From: Deltaproteobacteria bacterium
GTDB lineage: Bacteria; Desulfobacterota; Binatia; UTPRO1
Reading direction: 5' to 3'
DNA: 34,706 nt
Assembly (NCBI GenBank): GCA_005879405.1
Contig: VBKW01000072.1
Coordinates: 1 to 34,706, forward strand
Shown piece after piece: positions 14,493-23,451 of this stretch. The translations under genes and the position numbers were made by a program. The notes beneath the pieces are model-generated. The model saw only the letters and a program-made list of their open reading frames with translations. It did not search any database and was not told the DNA's origin. The stretch's first letter is position 1. Each line of letters starts with the position of its first letter.

Positions 14493-15515
14493 TTACGACC
14501 GCGCGTCGGCGGGGTGGCCGCCGGCGCGTAGCTCCTTCCGTGCCGCGACCGGCGTCGAGCCCGTCCAGCGGCGGAACGCGCGGTCGAAGGCACTCAGCTC
14601 GGAGTAGCCGACCAAGAACGCGATCTCGGTGAGGTCGGCCTTGCCGTCGGCGAGGTACTGGAGCGCGAGCTCGCGGCGGAGCTGGTCGACGAGCGTCTTG
14701 AAGACGACGCCGTGCTCGCCGAGCCGGCGTTGAAACGTGCGGACGCTGAGCGCCAGGCGACGGGCGATCGTCTGAATCACGGGCGCGCCGTCCGCCAGCG
14801 ACTCGGCGACGGCGCCCCGCACCTTCGTGAGCCAGTCGTCGCCGCCCGCGGCCGACGCGAGCAGCTCGTCGAGATGACGCTCGACGATCGGCAGCAAGCT
14901 GCGGTCGGCGTGCGGAACGGGATGCGCGAGATCGGCGGCGTCGAACACGAGCGCCGCCGTGAGCGGCTGCCCGAACCGCAGCGGAGCGCGGAGGATCCGT
15001 GCGTGCTCGGTCGTCACGGCCGGCCGGCGGTGTCCGAAGAGAACCTGTCGCGGCCGCCAGTCGGCGCCGATCAGGTGCTGGAGGAGCCGCACGCCGATGA
15101 CCGCCGCGCCCTCCGCGTGCTGCCGCGCCATCTCAGCGTCGACACCGATGTCGTAAGTGAGCGACGCGTTCGCGCCCTGCTGTTCGAGGGCGAGACGGCC
15201 GCCTTGGAGCTGAAGGTGGCCGTAGCGATCGAGGTTGCGCAGCCCGGTCTCAACGGACGGCGCATTCAGGACCGCGTACGAGACCGTGCCGAGACCCGCG
15301 AACGGGTAGCGCTCACCGAGATGCAACCCGAAGGCGTCGTCGCCGGTCTCGCGTGCCGCCGCGTCGAAGAGGAGCGCGATCGCGCGCGTCTCGATCATGC
15401 GATCGGGATCGGCGAGGTCGTCGGACGAGACTCCGGCGCTCGCCAACACGCGCGCCGGAGAGCCACCGCACGCGGCGACAAGCTCGAGCACGCCGGCGGT
15501 GCCGCCGGCGCGCAT
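14493..15515 (-). CDS. AraC-family regulator (OruR/ArgR-like, PF12625 sensor domain)
   Basis: 340 residues from the ATG at 15515; a GTG at 15533 would add six. The N-terminal domain matches the arabinose-binding-like sensor found in AraC regulators of fatty-acid and amine catabolism: LFDAAARETGDDAFGLHLGE, PFAGLGTVSYAVLNAPSVET, LRNLDRYGHLQ. The C-terminal double helix-turn-helix (about 235-335) reads VIQTIARRLALSVRTFQRRL and LALQYLADGKADLTEIAFLVGYSELSAFDRAFRRWTGSTP. It usually activates a neighbouring catabolic gene; here the only close partner is the convergent ferritin-like gene. Upstream lies a dead ATP-grasp fragment. Confidence 0.92.
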   Translation of the reverse strand: MRAGGTAGVLELVAACGGSPARVLASAGVSSDDLADPDRMIETRAIALLFDAAARETGDDAFGLHLGERYPFAGLGTVSYAVLNAPSVETGLRNLDRYGHLQLQGGRLALEQQGANASLTYDIGVDAEMARQHAEGAAVIGVRLLQHLIGADWRPRQVLFGHRRPAVTTEHARILRAPLRFGQPLTAALVFDAADLAHPVPHADRSLLPIVERHLDELLASAAGGDDWLTKVRGAVAESLADGAPVIQTIARRLALSVRTFQRRLGEHGVVFKTLVDQLRRELALQYLADGKADLTEIAFLVGYSELSAFDRAFRRWTGSTPVAARKELRAGGHPADARS

Positions 15516-15547
15516 GCGCGGCCTCGCGCTCACGCGCTCACGCTGGG

Positions 15548-15712
15548 TCACGACGAGTACAACGCACGCGCGAGGTGGCGTGCGACCTTGCGGGTCATGG
15601 CGAAGCGCTCCAGCGTCGACACGGCCGGCGTGCGGTTCACGTCGAGGAGCACGACCTCGCCGTCGCGCACCACGTAGTCGAGCTTGCCGTAGTCGATGCC
15701 GCGCGCACGCGG
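15548..15712 (-). pseudogene. ATP-grasp protein, C-terminal remnant
   Basis: About 54 codons read RGIDYGKLDYVVRDGEVVLL then DVNRTPAVSTLERFAMTRKV to a TGA at 15550-15548. 'DYGKLDYVVRDG.V.LLDVNRTP' is the metal-binding end of ATP-grasp ligase folds (Asp and D-x-N ligands). An in-frame TAG lies just upstream (about 15713-15715) and no N-terminal domains are present. It lies directly upstream of the AraC-type gene on the same strand and is probably a truncated pseudogene. Confidence 0.65.
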
Positions 15713-15747
15713 CTAACCTCGTCGCGGTCGTCGGCGAAATCAAGCGT

Positions 15748-16284
15748 TCAGTAATCGTACGGCGGAGGCGGCGGTCCGCCGCGCGGCGGCGGTGGGACGT
15801 CGTACCCTCCCGACGGCGGCGCGACCATCGATCGCGGCGGATGCGAGCCGCGCGGGACCGGGATCTGGTTCCCCTTCGCGTACATGCATTGCATGTAGGC
15901 GACGTCGTACCGGTGCTGCGTCTCGTAATACGAGGCGTTGGCACTGCCGGCACCGACGAGGCTGCCGCCGAGGAGCCCTGCGCCGGCACCGACTGCGGCA
16001 CCGGTCGCGGGGTTGCCGGAGGCGGCACCGATCGCCGCTCCGGTCGCCGCGCCGAGGACCGTGCCCGCGGCCGCGGTCGCGACCGCGGTGTCGTTCGCCG
16101 CACGGCTCGGCCGGACGCCGGTCTGCCGCAACGCCCAGTCACGACACACGGCATCGTCGTAGTTGAATTGGTCGAAGCTCCTCCCCGCACCCGGCAGCAC
16201 CATCACGCTCGGGCCGCTCGGCACCTGCACACAGCCGGCAACGGCGCCCACGAGCACGAGCGACAGCAGCATCGGTCTCCGCAC
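15748..16284 (-). CDS. Glycine-zipper lipoprotein
   Basis: 178 residues from a GTG at 16284 (SD aaggag, 16291-16296, 6-nt spacing). A lipoprotein signal MLLSLVLVGAVAGC ends in the lipobox VAGC. After a short linker with FDQFNYDDAVCRDWA comes a long Ala/Gly helix (AAAGTVLGAATGAAIGAASG NPATGAAVGAGAGLLGGSLV), a glycine zipper as in outer-membrane-associated Gly-zipper/YMGG proteins. Then YYETQHRYDVAYMQCMYAKG and a Pro/Gly tail ending PPPPPYDY. Probably anchored to the outer membrane. It follows the Gly/His-rich exported gene by 17 nt on the same strand, so the two are likely co-transcribed. Confidence 0.85.
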   Translation of the reverse strand: MRRPMLLSLVLVGAVAGCVQVPSGPSVMVLPGAGRSFDQFNYDDAVCRDWALRQTGVRPSRAANDTAVATAAAGTVLGAATGAAIGAASGNPATGAAVGAGAGLLGGSLVGAGSANASYYETQHRYDVAYMQCMYAKGNQIPVPRGSHPPRSMVAPPSGGYDVPPPPRGGPPPPPYDY

Positions 16285-16301
16285 GATCGTCTCCTTCACC
16301 G

Positions 16302-16859
16302 TCACTGCTGGTCGGAGCCGCGCGGTACGACCTGCATCCACTCCTCGTCACAGGTGCGCACGCGTGGGTAGTAGTCGCGCTTGCTCGGGCAGTAGTACCA
16401 GTAGTCGCCGGCATCGGAGCCGTGCTGGACGTACTCCTGCCCTTCGTCGGAATAGCCCGGCCCGTACCCGTATCCGCCGTACCCGTATCCGCCGTACGGC
16501 GGGTAATACGCGTATCCGTAGTAGGGGTACGGATAATCCCACCACCACGGTCCGATGAAGACGTCGGTGCCGAACCCGCCGTGGAAATGGTCGCCGTGAT
16601 GGAAGTGGCCGTCGCCGCCGTGGAACCCGCCGCCGTGGAATCCACTGCCGCCGTGGAAGCCGCCACCGCCGTGGAAGCCGCCGCCGCCATGGAAGCCGCC
16701 GCCGGATGTGGCGCCGCCGGTCATACCGCCCACATGGCCGCCGCCCATGCCACCAGTGTGACCACCCATACCGCCGCCCCCCATGCGGGCCTGGGCTGAC
16801 GACGCCGCGACGACGAGCGTCGCCGCCGCCACCAGTGCAACCACCGTAGACGTCTTCAT
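16302..16859 (-). CDS. Gly/His/Tyr-rich exported protein
   Basis: 185 residues from an ATG at 16859. A signal peptide MKTSTVVALVAAATLVVAAS with AQA cleavage site is followed by a Gly/Met/His-rich stretch (residues ~25-90) made of GGFHGGG repeats. Next come a Trp/Tyr/Gly-rich stretch (WWWDYPYPYYGYAYYPPYGG) and a small C-terminal domain WYYCPSKRDYYPRV..CDEEW with two Cys. Proteins of this layout (repeat plus 'YYCP...YYPYV..C...W') are common exported proteins of unknown role in proteobacteria. His and Met clusters could bind metal, in keeping with the nearby metal-efflux locus; that is inference. Confidence 0.85.
   Translation of the reverse strand: MKTSTVVALVAAATLVVAASSAQARMGGGGMGGHTGGMGGGHVGGMTGGATSGGGFHGGGGFHGGGGFHGGSGFHGGGFHGGDGHFHHGDHFHGGFGTDVFIGPWWWDYPYPYYGYAYYPPYGGYGYGGYGYGPGYSDEGQEYVQHGSDAGDYWYYCPSKRDYYPRVRTCDEEWMQVVPRGSDQQ
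16615..16702 (-). repeat. Tandem repeats encoding GGFHGG
   Basis: Near-identical units of about 18-21 bp (core GGCGG CTTCCA CGGCGG on the minus strand) lie in tandem inside the Gly/His-rich gene. They should be prone to copy-number change by slippage. Confidence 0.7.
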
Positions 16860-17012
16860 GGCTTCACCTCCGGGCTGCGCAGATCACAACACCGATGATA
16901 GGCGCAGGTTGCAGTTCTTGCGAGTAGGCCGGGTGCGGCAAGGTTCGCCCGCCGCGACGATCGTCGAACCGCCTCTCGAGAGCGAAAGCGCGCGGGCGCG
17001 CCGCCGACGGGG

Positions 17013-17750
17013 CTACGCCGCCCGCGGCGCGCGCCAGGCACGAATGTACGCCATGATCCAGCCGACCGTCAGGACGTACATCCCAGTCTCGATGGCTGCC
17101 AGGTAACGGAGCGACAGGGCGCCGCATACGGCGGCGCCGGCGAAAAACGGCGCGCTCCACCGCCACCACTCGCGCTCCCGCCAGGCGCCGGCCGCGAGGA
17201 GCGCGCACGCGATGAAGATCGCGTACCACTTGATGCGGGTGAACACCTGCAGGCGCGCCAGGTACGGCACCATCGTGGCGGGATCAGTCGCCCCGGAGAG
17301 AACGAGCAGCTGGCTGTTCTCGAGCGCGTCGCCGACCGCCATCACGACGGCGAGCGCGACCATCGTCCGGCGCGTCGTGCGCGTGATCGAGCCGTGCGAC
17401 TTGAGGAGAAGCGCGATGCCGGCGAAGAGCGTCGGGTAGGCGATCATGAAGAGGAAGTCGATGTAGTTCCCGAGATCGATGCGGCGGACGGCGTCGTCTC
17501 GCCCCGGATCGCCGGGTCGGCCGAGCACGCCGAAGACGTGCTCGGGCTGGGACGCGAGCTCGAACGAGAGCATCGGATTCGTGAATCCCGCGATGTTCTC
17601 GTGCACCGGCTTCGCCGGCAGGATCACGAGAAACGCGACCGTCAGCAGCAGCGCCGCCGTGCCCGCGACGCGGATGATCATACACGCGCGGCGCTCGCTC
17701 GATGCGGTGGTCGTCGCGTTCGGCGTGAGTCCCGGCGCGGCAGTCGCCAT
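17013..17750 (-). CDS. Multi-helix membrane protein of unknown function
   Basis: 245 residues. I choose the ATG at 17750, which follows GGAGG with 8-nt spacing; a GTG at 17759 is in frame. Hydrophobic segments occur near residues 28-48 (VAGTAALLLTVAFLVILPA), 95-118 (YIDFLFMIAYPTLFAGIALL), 128-145, 170-190 (WYAIFIACALLAAGA), 198-215 and 220-235, six in all. The loop between the first two contains GFTNPMLSFELAS. No family is recognised. It lies 48 nt downstream of the RND pump gene on the same strand and may be the fourth gene of the efflux operon. Confidence 0.75.
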   Translation of the reverse strand: MATAAPGLTPNATTTASSERRACMIIRVAGTAALLLTVAFLVILPAKPVHENIAGFTNPMLSFELASQPEHVFGVLGRPGDPGRDDAVRRIDLGNYIDFLFMIAYPTLFAGIALLLKSHGSITRTTRRTMVALAVVMAVGDALENSQLLVLSGATDPATMVPYLARLQVFTRIKWYAIFIACALLAAGAWREREWWRWSAPFFAGAAVCGALSLRYLAAIETGMYVLTVGWIMAYIRAWRAPRAA

Positions 17751-17798
17751 CACCGTCACCTCCGTTGCTCGCGGTTTCGCAGACCCGCGGCGGCGACG

Positions 17799-20700
17799 TC
17801 AAGCATCTGCGGGCCGCGGGTCGCCCGGCTGCTGCGTCGCCGACGAGGCGCCGAAGCGACCGAAATGGCGCGCCAGCGTCGGCAGGACGAGCAGGTTCAG
17901 CGCCGTCGACGTCACGAGGCCGCCGAGAATCACCGTCGCCATCGGCCCGTCGATCTCGCCGCCCGCGCGCTCGGACGCGAGCGCGACCGGCAAGAGGCCG
18001 AGGCCGGTGACGAGCGCCGTCATGACGATCGGAATCAAGCGGTCGCGCGCGCCGTGCAGTACCGTCTCCGCGGTCCACGGCAATCCTTCCTCGCGCACCA
18101 GGTATTGGTAGTGCGCCAGCATCATGATCGAGTTCCGCAGCGTCACGCCGAAGAGCGTGACGAAGCCGACGAGCGCCCCGAGCGAGAGCCCTGTTCCGGT
18201 GATCGCCGCCGCCGCGACGCCGCCCGCGAGCGCGAGCGGCAGGTTGAGGAGCAGCAAGAGGAGATTGCGCCAATCTCCGGCGACGATCGCGAGCAGCAGG
18301 ATCACGCCGAGGAGGCCGAAGGCGGCCTGCAGCGCCAGATCGCGGGTCGCCGCGCCGCGCGCTTCGGCCGTGCCGGCGAACACGACGTACGCGCCGCCCG
18401 GGAGATCGACGTCGGCGATGCGGGCGCGCGCGTCGTCGACGAATGCCGCGACGTCGCGGCCCTCGACGTTGCACGTCACGGTTTGCCGCCGCCGGCCGCC
18501 CTCGTGCCGGATCAGGTCGCGCGCGCTCGCCGCTTCGACGTCGGCGACCTGCGCCAGGGGTACGCTGACACCGGCGCCGTTTTGCACGAGGAGCCGCCCC
18601 ACCTGCTCGGGGTCGTTGCGCTCCTCGGGCGCGAGCACGACGACGACGTCGACCGGCTGCTCGCCGCGGTAGATCTGCCCGACGCTCGTGCCCGCGAACG
18701 CGACTTGCACCTGCTCCAGCACGTCGGCGGGTCGAAATCCCCAGCGCGCCAGCGCGTCGGCGCGGAGCGTGATGCGCTGGTGCGCCGCGAGCGCGGGTTC
18801 GCCGACGCGCACGTCGACGGCGCCGGGTGTCGCCTCGATCCGGCCGGCGATGTCGTGCGCCGCCGCGTCGAGAACGTCGAGGTCGTCGCCGAAGACGTTC
18901 ACCACGACCGCCGCCGTCTCACCGCTGATGGTCTCGGAGATGCGGTCGCCGAGGAACGTCAGGACCTCGGACTGCACGCCAGGAACCTCGGCGAGGGCGG
19001 CGCGGACGCGCGCGGTCGTCGCGGTGTCGTCACCGTCGGGGTCGAGCTCGAGGTGGAACTCGCTGCGGTTCGGGCCCCAGGTGTCCTCGCCTTGCTCGGC
19101 GCGGCCGATCTGCTGCTCGATCGTGCGAGTCCCGGGAAGCGCGAGAACGGCGCGTGAAACGTGGCCGCCGATCCGCCGCATCTCCGCGAGCGACGTCCCC
19201 GGCGCCGAGACCAGCTGGAGGACGAGGTGGTGCTCCTTGAAGTCCGGCAAGAACTCGCCGCCGAGAAACGGTGCGAGCGCGAGCGCCGCAACCGCGACGA
19301 TCGCGACGACACCGAGGACGAGCCGCTCGCGCCGCCACGTCCACACGAGCACGCGCCCGTACACGGCGCCGACGGCGGCTTGTAGGCGCGGCTCCTCGGC
19401 GCGCGGCGGCGCGTCACCGAGAAGCATGAGCGCGAGCGCGGGCGTGACCGTCAACGCGACCGCGAGCGACGCCATGATCGCGAGGAGATAGCTCAGCGCG
19501 AGCGGCGCGAAGAACTTGCCCTGCAGGCCCCCGAGCGCGAGGAGCGGCAAGAACACGAGCGCGACCGCCATCGTCGCGTACACGACCGCCCCCCGCACCT
19601 CGAGCGACGCCGCGAGCGCGACCGCGAACGCGCTGCGCGGCTTCGCCGCCGTCTGATTCGCACGCAGGCGGCGGACGATGTTGTCGACGTCGATGATCGC
19701 ATCGTCGACGACCTCGCCGATCGCGATCGCGAGCCCGCCGAGTGACATCGTGTTCAACGTCACGCCGCAGCGGGTGAGCACGATGACCGCCGCCAGCAGC
19801 GAGAGCGGGATCGCCGTCAAGGACACGACCGCGGCGCGGACGTTCTGCAAGAACGCGAACAGGACCACGATCACGAGCACCGTACCGAGGAGCAGCGCCG
19901 TCCTGAGATTCGCGATCGCCGCCTCGACGAAGCTCGCCGGGCGGTGCAGCGCCGGATGCAGCGTCACGTGCTCGCGCGCGAGCAGCGGACCGAGGTCGTC
20001 GAGCGCGCGCTCGAGCCGGGCGGTCACGTCCATCGTGTTCGCGCCGTACGTTGCCGAGAGCGTGAGGAGAACCCCGGGCTCACCGCCGATGAGCGCGTCG
20101 CCGAAGCGCGGCGCCGCCGCGTCGACGACGTTCGCAACGTCGGCGAGCCGTACCGGCGCGGCGGCGCCGCCGACGAGCGTTGCGCCAACGTCGCCGCTCG
20201 TGCGCGCGTTGCCCGCGGCGTCGAGGACGATACGTTGCGCCGGGGTGTCGACGAAGCCGGCGCCGCGTGCCGCCGTCGCCGCGCGCGTCGTCGCGACGAC
20301 GTCGGTGACGCCGATCCCGTGCGCGCGGAGATCCGCCGCGCGCACCTGCACCTGCACCTGCCGGACCTGGCCGCCGAAGATGTTGACGCGTGCCACACCC
20401 GGCACCATCAGGAGCCGCGGCCGGATCGTCCAGTCGGCGAGCGTCCGCAGCTCCATCGGCGTCCGCGCGTCGGAGGTGAGGCCGATCTTCAGGACGTCCA
20501 TTGTCGCCGACGTGAGCGGCGAGAGGCGCGGCGGCTGCACGCCGGCGGGGAGCCGCGGCCCGACGTCGGCGACGCTCTCGGCGACGGCTTGGCGCGCCTT
20601 GTAGACGTCGACGTCGTCGCGGAAGACCGCGGTGATGACCGAGAGACCCTGAATCGACTCGGAGCGCAGCGACTCGAGGCCGTTCACGCCGCCGAGCGCG

Positions 20701-20912
20701 GTCTCGATCGGCAGCGTGACGAGCAGCTCGACTTGATCCGGCGCGAACCCCGGCGCCTCGGTCTGCACCTGTACCTGCGGCGGCGCGAAGTCGGGAAGCA
20801 CGTCGAGCTGCGCGTGGCGCGCAGTCCAGACCCCATAGAGAGCGAGCGCCGTCGCAAGCGCGACGACGACCCGGCGATGCTCGAGCGAGCGCGCGACGAT
20901 CGTCCGCAGCAT
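17799..20912 (-). CDS. Heavy-metal efflux RND pump (CusA/CzcA family)
   Basis: 1037 residues, the normal length of the inner-membrane pump of a tripartite proton-driven cation exporter. Typical start MLRTIVARSLEHRRVVV, then DVLPDFAPPQVQVQTEAPG and VELLVTLPIETALGGVNGLE, which are HME-RND signatures. The proton-relay helix carries AIAIGEVVDDAIIDVDN (about residues 393-412) with the acidic residues expected for HME pumps. Two large periplasmic loops and twelve hydrophobic helices are visible, the last ones around VGFVTLFGVTLRNSIMML. Metal specificity cannot be read. It lies 63 nt after the adaptor gene; upstream genes encode adaptor and outer-membrane factor. Confidence 0.96.
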   Translation of the reverse strand: MLRTIVARSLEHRRVVVALATALALYGVWTARHAQLDVLPDFAPPQVQVQTEAPGFAPDQVELLVTLPIETALGGVNGLESLRSESIQGLSVITAVFRDDVDVYKARQAVAESVADVGPRLPAGVQPPRLSPLTSATMDVLKIGLTSDARTPMELRTLADWTIRPRLLMVPGVARVNIFGGQVRQVQVQVRAADLRAHGIGVTDVVATTRAATAARGAGFVDTPAQRIVLDAAGNARTSGDVGATLVGGAAAPVRLADVANVVDAAAPRFGDALIGGEPGVLLTLSATYGANTMDVTARLERALDDLGPLLAREHVTLHPALHRPASFVEAAIANLRTALLLGTVLVIVVLFAFLQNVRAAVVSLTAIPLSLLAAVIVLTRCGVTLNTMSLGGLAIAIGEVVDDAIIDVDNIVRRLRANQTAAKPRSAFAVALAASLEVRGAVVYATMAVALVFLPLLALGGLQGKFFAPLALSYLLAIMASLAVALTVTPALALMLLGDAPPRAEEPRLQAAVGAVYGRVLVWTWRRERLVLGVVAIVAVAALALAPFLGGEFLPDFKEHHLVLQLVSAPGTSLAEMRRIGGHVSRAVLALPGTRTIEQQIGRAEQGEDTWGPNRSEFHLELDPDGDDTATTARVRAALAEVPGVQSEVLTFLGDRISETISGETAAVVVNVFGDDLDVLDAAAHDIAGRIEATPGAVDVRVGEPALAAHQRITLRADALARWGFRPADVLEQVQVAFAGTSVGQIYRGEQPVDVVVVLAPEERNDPEQVGRLLVQNGAGVSVPLAQVADVEAASARDLIRHEGGRRRQTVTCNVEGRDVAAFVDDARARIADVDLPGGAYVVFAGTAEARGAATRDLALQAAFGLLGVILLLAIVAGDWRNLLLLLLNLPLALAGGVAAAAITGTGLSLGALVGFVTLFGVTLRNSIMMLAHYQYLVREEGLPWTAETVLHGARDRLIPIVMTALVTGLGLLPVALASERAGGEIDGPMATVILGGLVTSTALNLLVLPTLARHFGRFGASSATQQPGDPRPADA

Positions 20913-20975
20913 GCGCTCAGCCTCGCAACGCTACGGTGACGCAGAGCTCGGACCGCAAACGGCTCCTCGATCCCG

Positions 20976-22013
20976 TCATTCCGCTTTCGGTGTCAGCGTC
21001 TGCGCCGAGAGCAGCTGTCCGGCGCCGGTCGTGACGACGCGCTCGCCGGCAGCGACGCCGTCGGTCACGAGCCACGCGCCGGGAAGCGCCGCCGCGAGCG
21101 CGAGCGACCGGCGCTCGAACGTGCCGGCGTCGCGCTCGACGTACACAGCCGGTTTTCCCGCCGACCACACGATCGCGGCGCGCGGCACGGCGACGCCGTC
21201 GAGGGCCGCCGCGCGGACGATCGTCGCGCGTAGTGCCGTGCCGGCGGGCGGCGGCTCCGCGCCGATGAGCACGAAGAACGCGTCGCCTTGCAGCGTCGGG
21301 TCCGTCGTCGGTGCCGGACCGAGCACGCGCGCGGCAAATTGACGATCCGGCCGTCCGGCCGCGCTGACGGTCACGGTCGCCGGCATCTGCTCGACGTGGT
21401 CTCCAGCCGCGAAGTCGATGCGCGCCACGGCCGTACGCCCGGCGACGAGATCGTCGCAGAAGGCGTCCTCCGGCGTCGCGGCGGCGATGGTCGCGCCCCA
21501 CGCGAGCGCCACCCGTGCGGTCGTGGTCGCGAGCTCGGCGTCGGCGCGATCGCGCGCGGCGCGGGCGCTCTCGACGTCACGCGTCGACGCGTTCTGCTGG
21601 TCGGCCCGCAAGCGCACGACCCGGGCGTGCTCGGCGCGCGCGGTCGCCGCGGCGCTGCGCGCCGCGGCGCGCGCGTGGAGGGCGTCGACGACCGGCATCG
21701 GATCGAGCACCCGTCCGAACGCGTCGATGGGCGTGGTGACGTGGGCGACCGCGACTGTCTCGATTCCAGCGCTGGCGACGGCGTCGTGGGACAGCGTCAC
21801 GCGCTCGGGAGCGCCGCCGTGTGCGCTCTCCTCGCCGGCCGTGTGATCGTGCGCCGCGGACCCACCGCGGCTTGCCGGCGGCTCACCGCGGCTCGCCGCC
21901 GGCTCGGCTGGGCTGGCGGCCGGCCGCGACGTCGAGCGCGGCTCCTCGGCCTCCCGTGCGCAGTGCGCGCTCAGCAGCGCGAGCAGCACGGCCGTCGCGA
22001 GCGTCACTTTCAT
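20976..22013 (-). CDS. Periplasmic adaptor (membrane-fusion) lipoprotein of the RND pump
   Basis: 345 residues. A short lipoprotein-like signal ends at LLSAHC. A low-complexity Pro/Ser/Arg linker with a repeated PASRG and a His-rich patch (HDHTAGEESAHGG) could bind metal. The rest fits a CusB/HlyD adaptor: VTLSHDAVASAGIETVAV at the lipoyl/barrel start, a helical hairpin around 105-165 (AEHARVVRLRADQQNASTRD), a beta-barrel near GDHVEQMPATVTVSAAG, and the membrane-proximal VPRAAIVW...VYVERDAGTFERR and GLxAGERVV-like end. ATG at 22013 overlaps the stop of the outer-membrane factor gene (ATGA), so translation is coupled. Confidence 0.92.
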   Translation of the reverse strand: MKVTLATAVLLALLSAHCAREAEEPRSTSRPAASPAEPAASRGEPPASRGGSAAHDHTAGEESAHGGAPERVTLSHDAVASAGIETVAVAHVTTPIDAFGRVLDPMPVVDALHARAAARSAAATARAEHARVVRLRADQQNASTRDVESARAARDRADAELATTTARVALAWGATIAAATPEDAFCDDLVAGRTAVARIDFAAGDHVEQMPATVTVSAAGRPDRQFAARVLGPAPTTDPTLQGDAFFVLIGAEPPPAGTALRATIVRAAALDGVAVPRAAIVWSAGKPAVYVERDAGTFERRSLALAAALPGAWLVTDGVAAGERVVTTGAGQLLSAQTLTPKAE

Positions 22014-23449
22014 CGGTTCCTCCCCGGCGCGCCCGCGGATGCGACGTCACCGCTCGGCGGAATCGTCTTCCGATCGAGCGCCGCGGGCGGCAGCGGCCCT
22101 TCCATCGCCGCCTCCACGTCGACGAGCGCCTGCGCGAGCGCGCTCTCGGCCTCGGCGGCGCTGCGCCGGGCGCGCCGGCTCTCGACCTCGGCGCCGAGCT
22201 CGGCGACGCGATCGGCGGCACCGGCGCGCACCGCCGTGGCGACGCGTCCGACGTTCGCGTCCCGCTCGGCGGTGAGCGCGCGCATGGTCGCGCTCCGGGC
22301 ACGCTCACCGTCGCGGCGTGCCGTCGCCGCCTCGATCTCGGCGATGACGTGCGCCTGCGCCGCGACGACTTTCGCCGCCGCCTCGGCGCGCGCCGCGACC
22401 GCCTCGCCGATCGGTCCCTCGTTGCGATTCATGATCGGCAGGTCGAGCGCGAGCACGAACCCCCACTTGTTCAAGCCTTGGTCGAACTCGTAGCTCGGCC
22501 CGAGCCGCAGGTCGGGATACTGGCGCGCGAGCTCGAGACGCAGCGTCGCCTCGGCGGCGACGTATTCGGCGAGCGCCTGGCGCACGTCGGCGCGCTCGAG
22601 GAGCGCGCGCCGGCGCGCGTCGGCGGTGGCGACGCCGAGCAATGCTTGGGCGTCGTCGGCGTCGAGGCCTTGCGGCAGCCGGATGCCGTCGAGCGCCGCC
22701 GCCGGAACCCCCAGCGCCGCGGCAACGTGCGCGCGCGCGTCGCCGACCCGTGCCGCTGCCGCGGCGCGGTCGCTCCGCGCCTGCAAGAGCGCGAGTCGCA
22801 ACGGGGTGACGTCGTTCGCCGCCGCCGCGCCCTCGCGCTGGCGACCCTCCACGAGCGCGAGCAGGCGCTCGTCGAGCGCGACCTCGTCGTCGAGCGCGTC
22901 GCGCTCGCGCGTCGCCGCCGCGAGCGCGACGACCGCGGTCGCGAGCTCGCGCCGCACGCGCCACGCCTCGACGACGACCGCTTCGCGCGCCGCGGCGGCG
23001 CCGGCGTCGGCGTGCTCGATGCGTCGCGCGCGCTTGCCGGCCGTCTCGATCGGCCAATCGAAATTCACCGTGGTGAGCCATGGCGACACGCCGCTCTCCG
23101 GGTTGGCGACGAGCTGCGGCGCGATCGACAGCGTCGGGTTCGGCCGCGCGCCCGCGGTCGCGATCGCCGCCGCCGCGACATCGGCGTGCGCGCGGACGAC
23201 GTCGAGATCGGGATGGAAGTAGAGCGCGGCGAGCGCCAGCGTGCGGAGATCCCAAACGGGGAGCGGCCACTCCGCGGGCGCGTGGCCGCTTGCCGCGGTG
23301 AGAAACGCGTGCAGGTCCGGACTGTCGAGCGCGCGCGCCTGGTACGCCGCCGCGGTCCGCGCGGGCATGAGCGGCGCCGGCGGCACGTGCTGGCACGCGG
23401 CCGCCGCGAGCGCGGCGAGCAACAGAAGTATGGCGGCTGGAAGGCGCAC
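22010..23449 (-). CDS. Outer-membrane efflux factor (TolC/CusC-type)
   Basis: 479 residues from a GTG at 23449: VRLPAAILLLLAALAAAACQ is a lipoprotein signal with Cys at the end. The frame is open further upstream, but that extension has no signal-like character. The body has the twofold-repeated TolC helical layout: LALAALYFHPDLDVVRAHAD, GARPNPTLSIAPQL, and in the second half QYPDLRLGPSYEFDQGLNKWGFVLALDLPI, then coiled helices rich in Ala, Arg and Glu. First gene of the tripartite efflux operon, divergent from the response regulator. Its SD overlaps a direct repeat (23452-23487) that may be the regulator's site. Confidence 0.92.
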   Translation of the reverse strand: MRLPAAILLLLAALAAAACQHVPPAPLMPARTAAAYQARALDSPDLHAFLTAASGHAPAEWPLPVWDLRTLALAALYFHPDLDVVRAHADVAAAAIATAGARPNPTLSIAPQLVANPESGVSPWLTTVNFDWPIETAGKRARRIEHADAGAAAAREAVVVEAWRVRRELATAVVALAAATRERDALDDEVALDERLLALVEGRQREGAAAANDVTPLRLALLQARSDRAAAAARVGDARAHVAAALGVPAAALDGIRLPQGLDADDAQALLGVATADARRRALLERADVRQALAEYVAAEATLRLELARQYPDLRLGPSYEFDQGLNKWGFVLALDLPIMNRNEGPIGEAVAARAEAAAKVVAAQAHVIAEIEAATARRDGERARSATMRALTAERDANVGRVATAVRAGAADRVAELGAEVESRRARRSAAEAESALAQALVDVEAAMEGPLPPAALDRKTIPPSGDVASAGAPGRNR

Positions 23450-23451
23450 GA

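Noticed and set aside
17394-19157. A 587-codon plus-strand frame opposite the RND pump
   Set aside because: Antisense shadow of a strongly recognisable pump; no coding-like motif.
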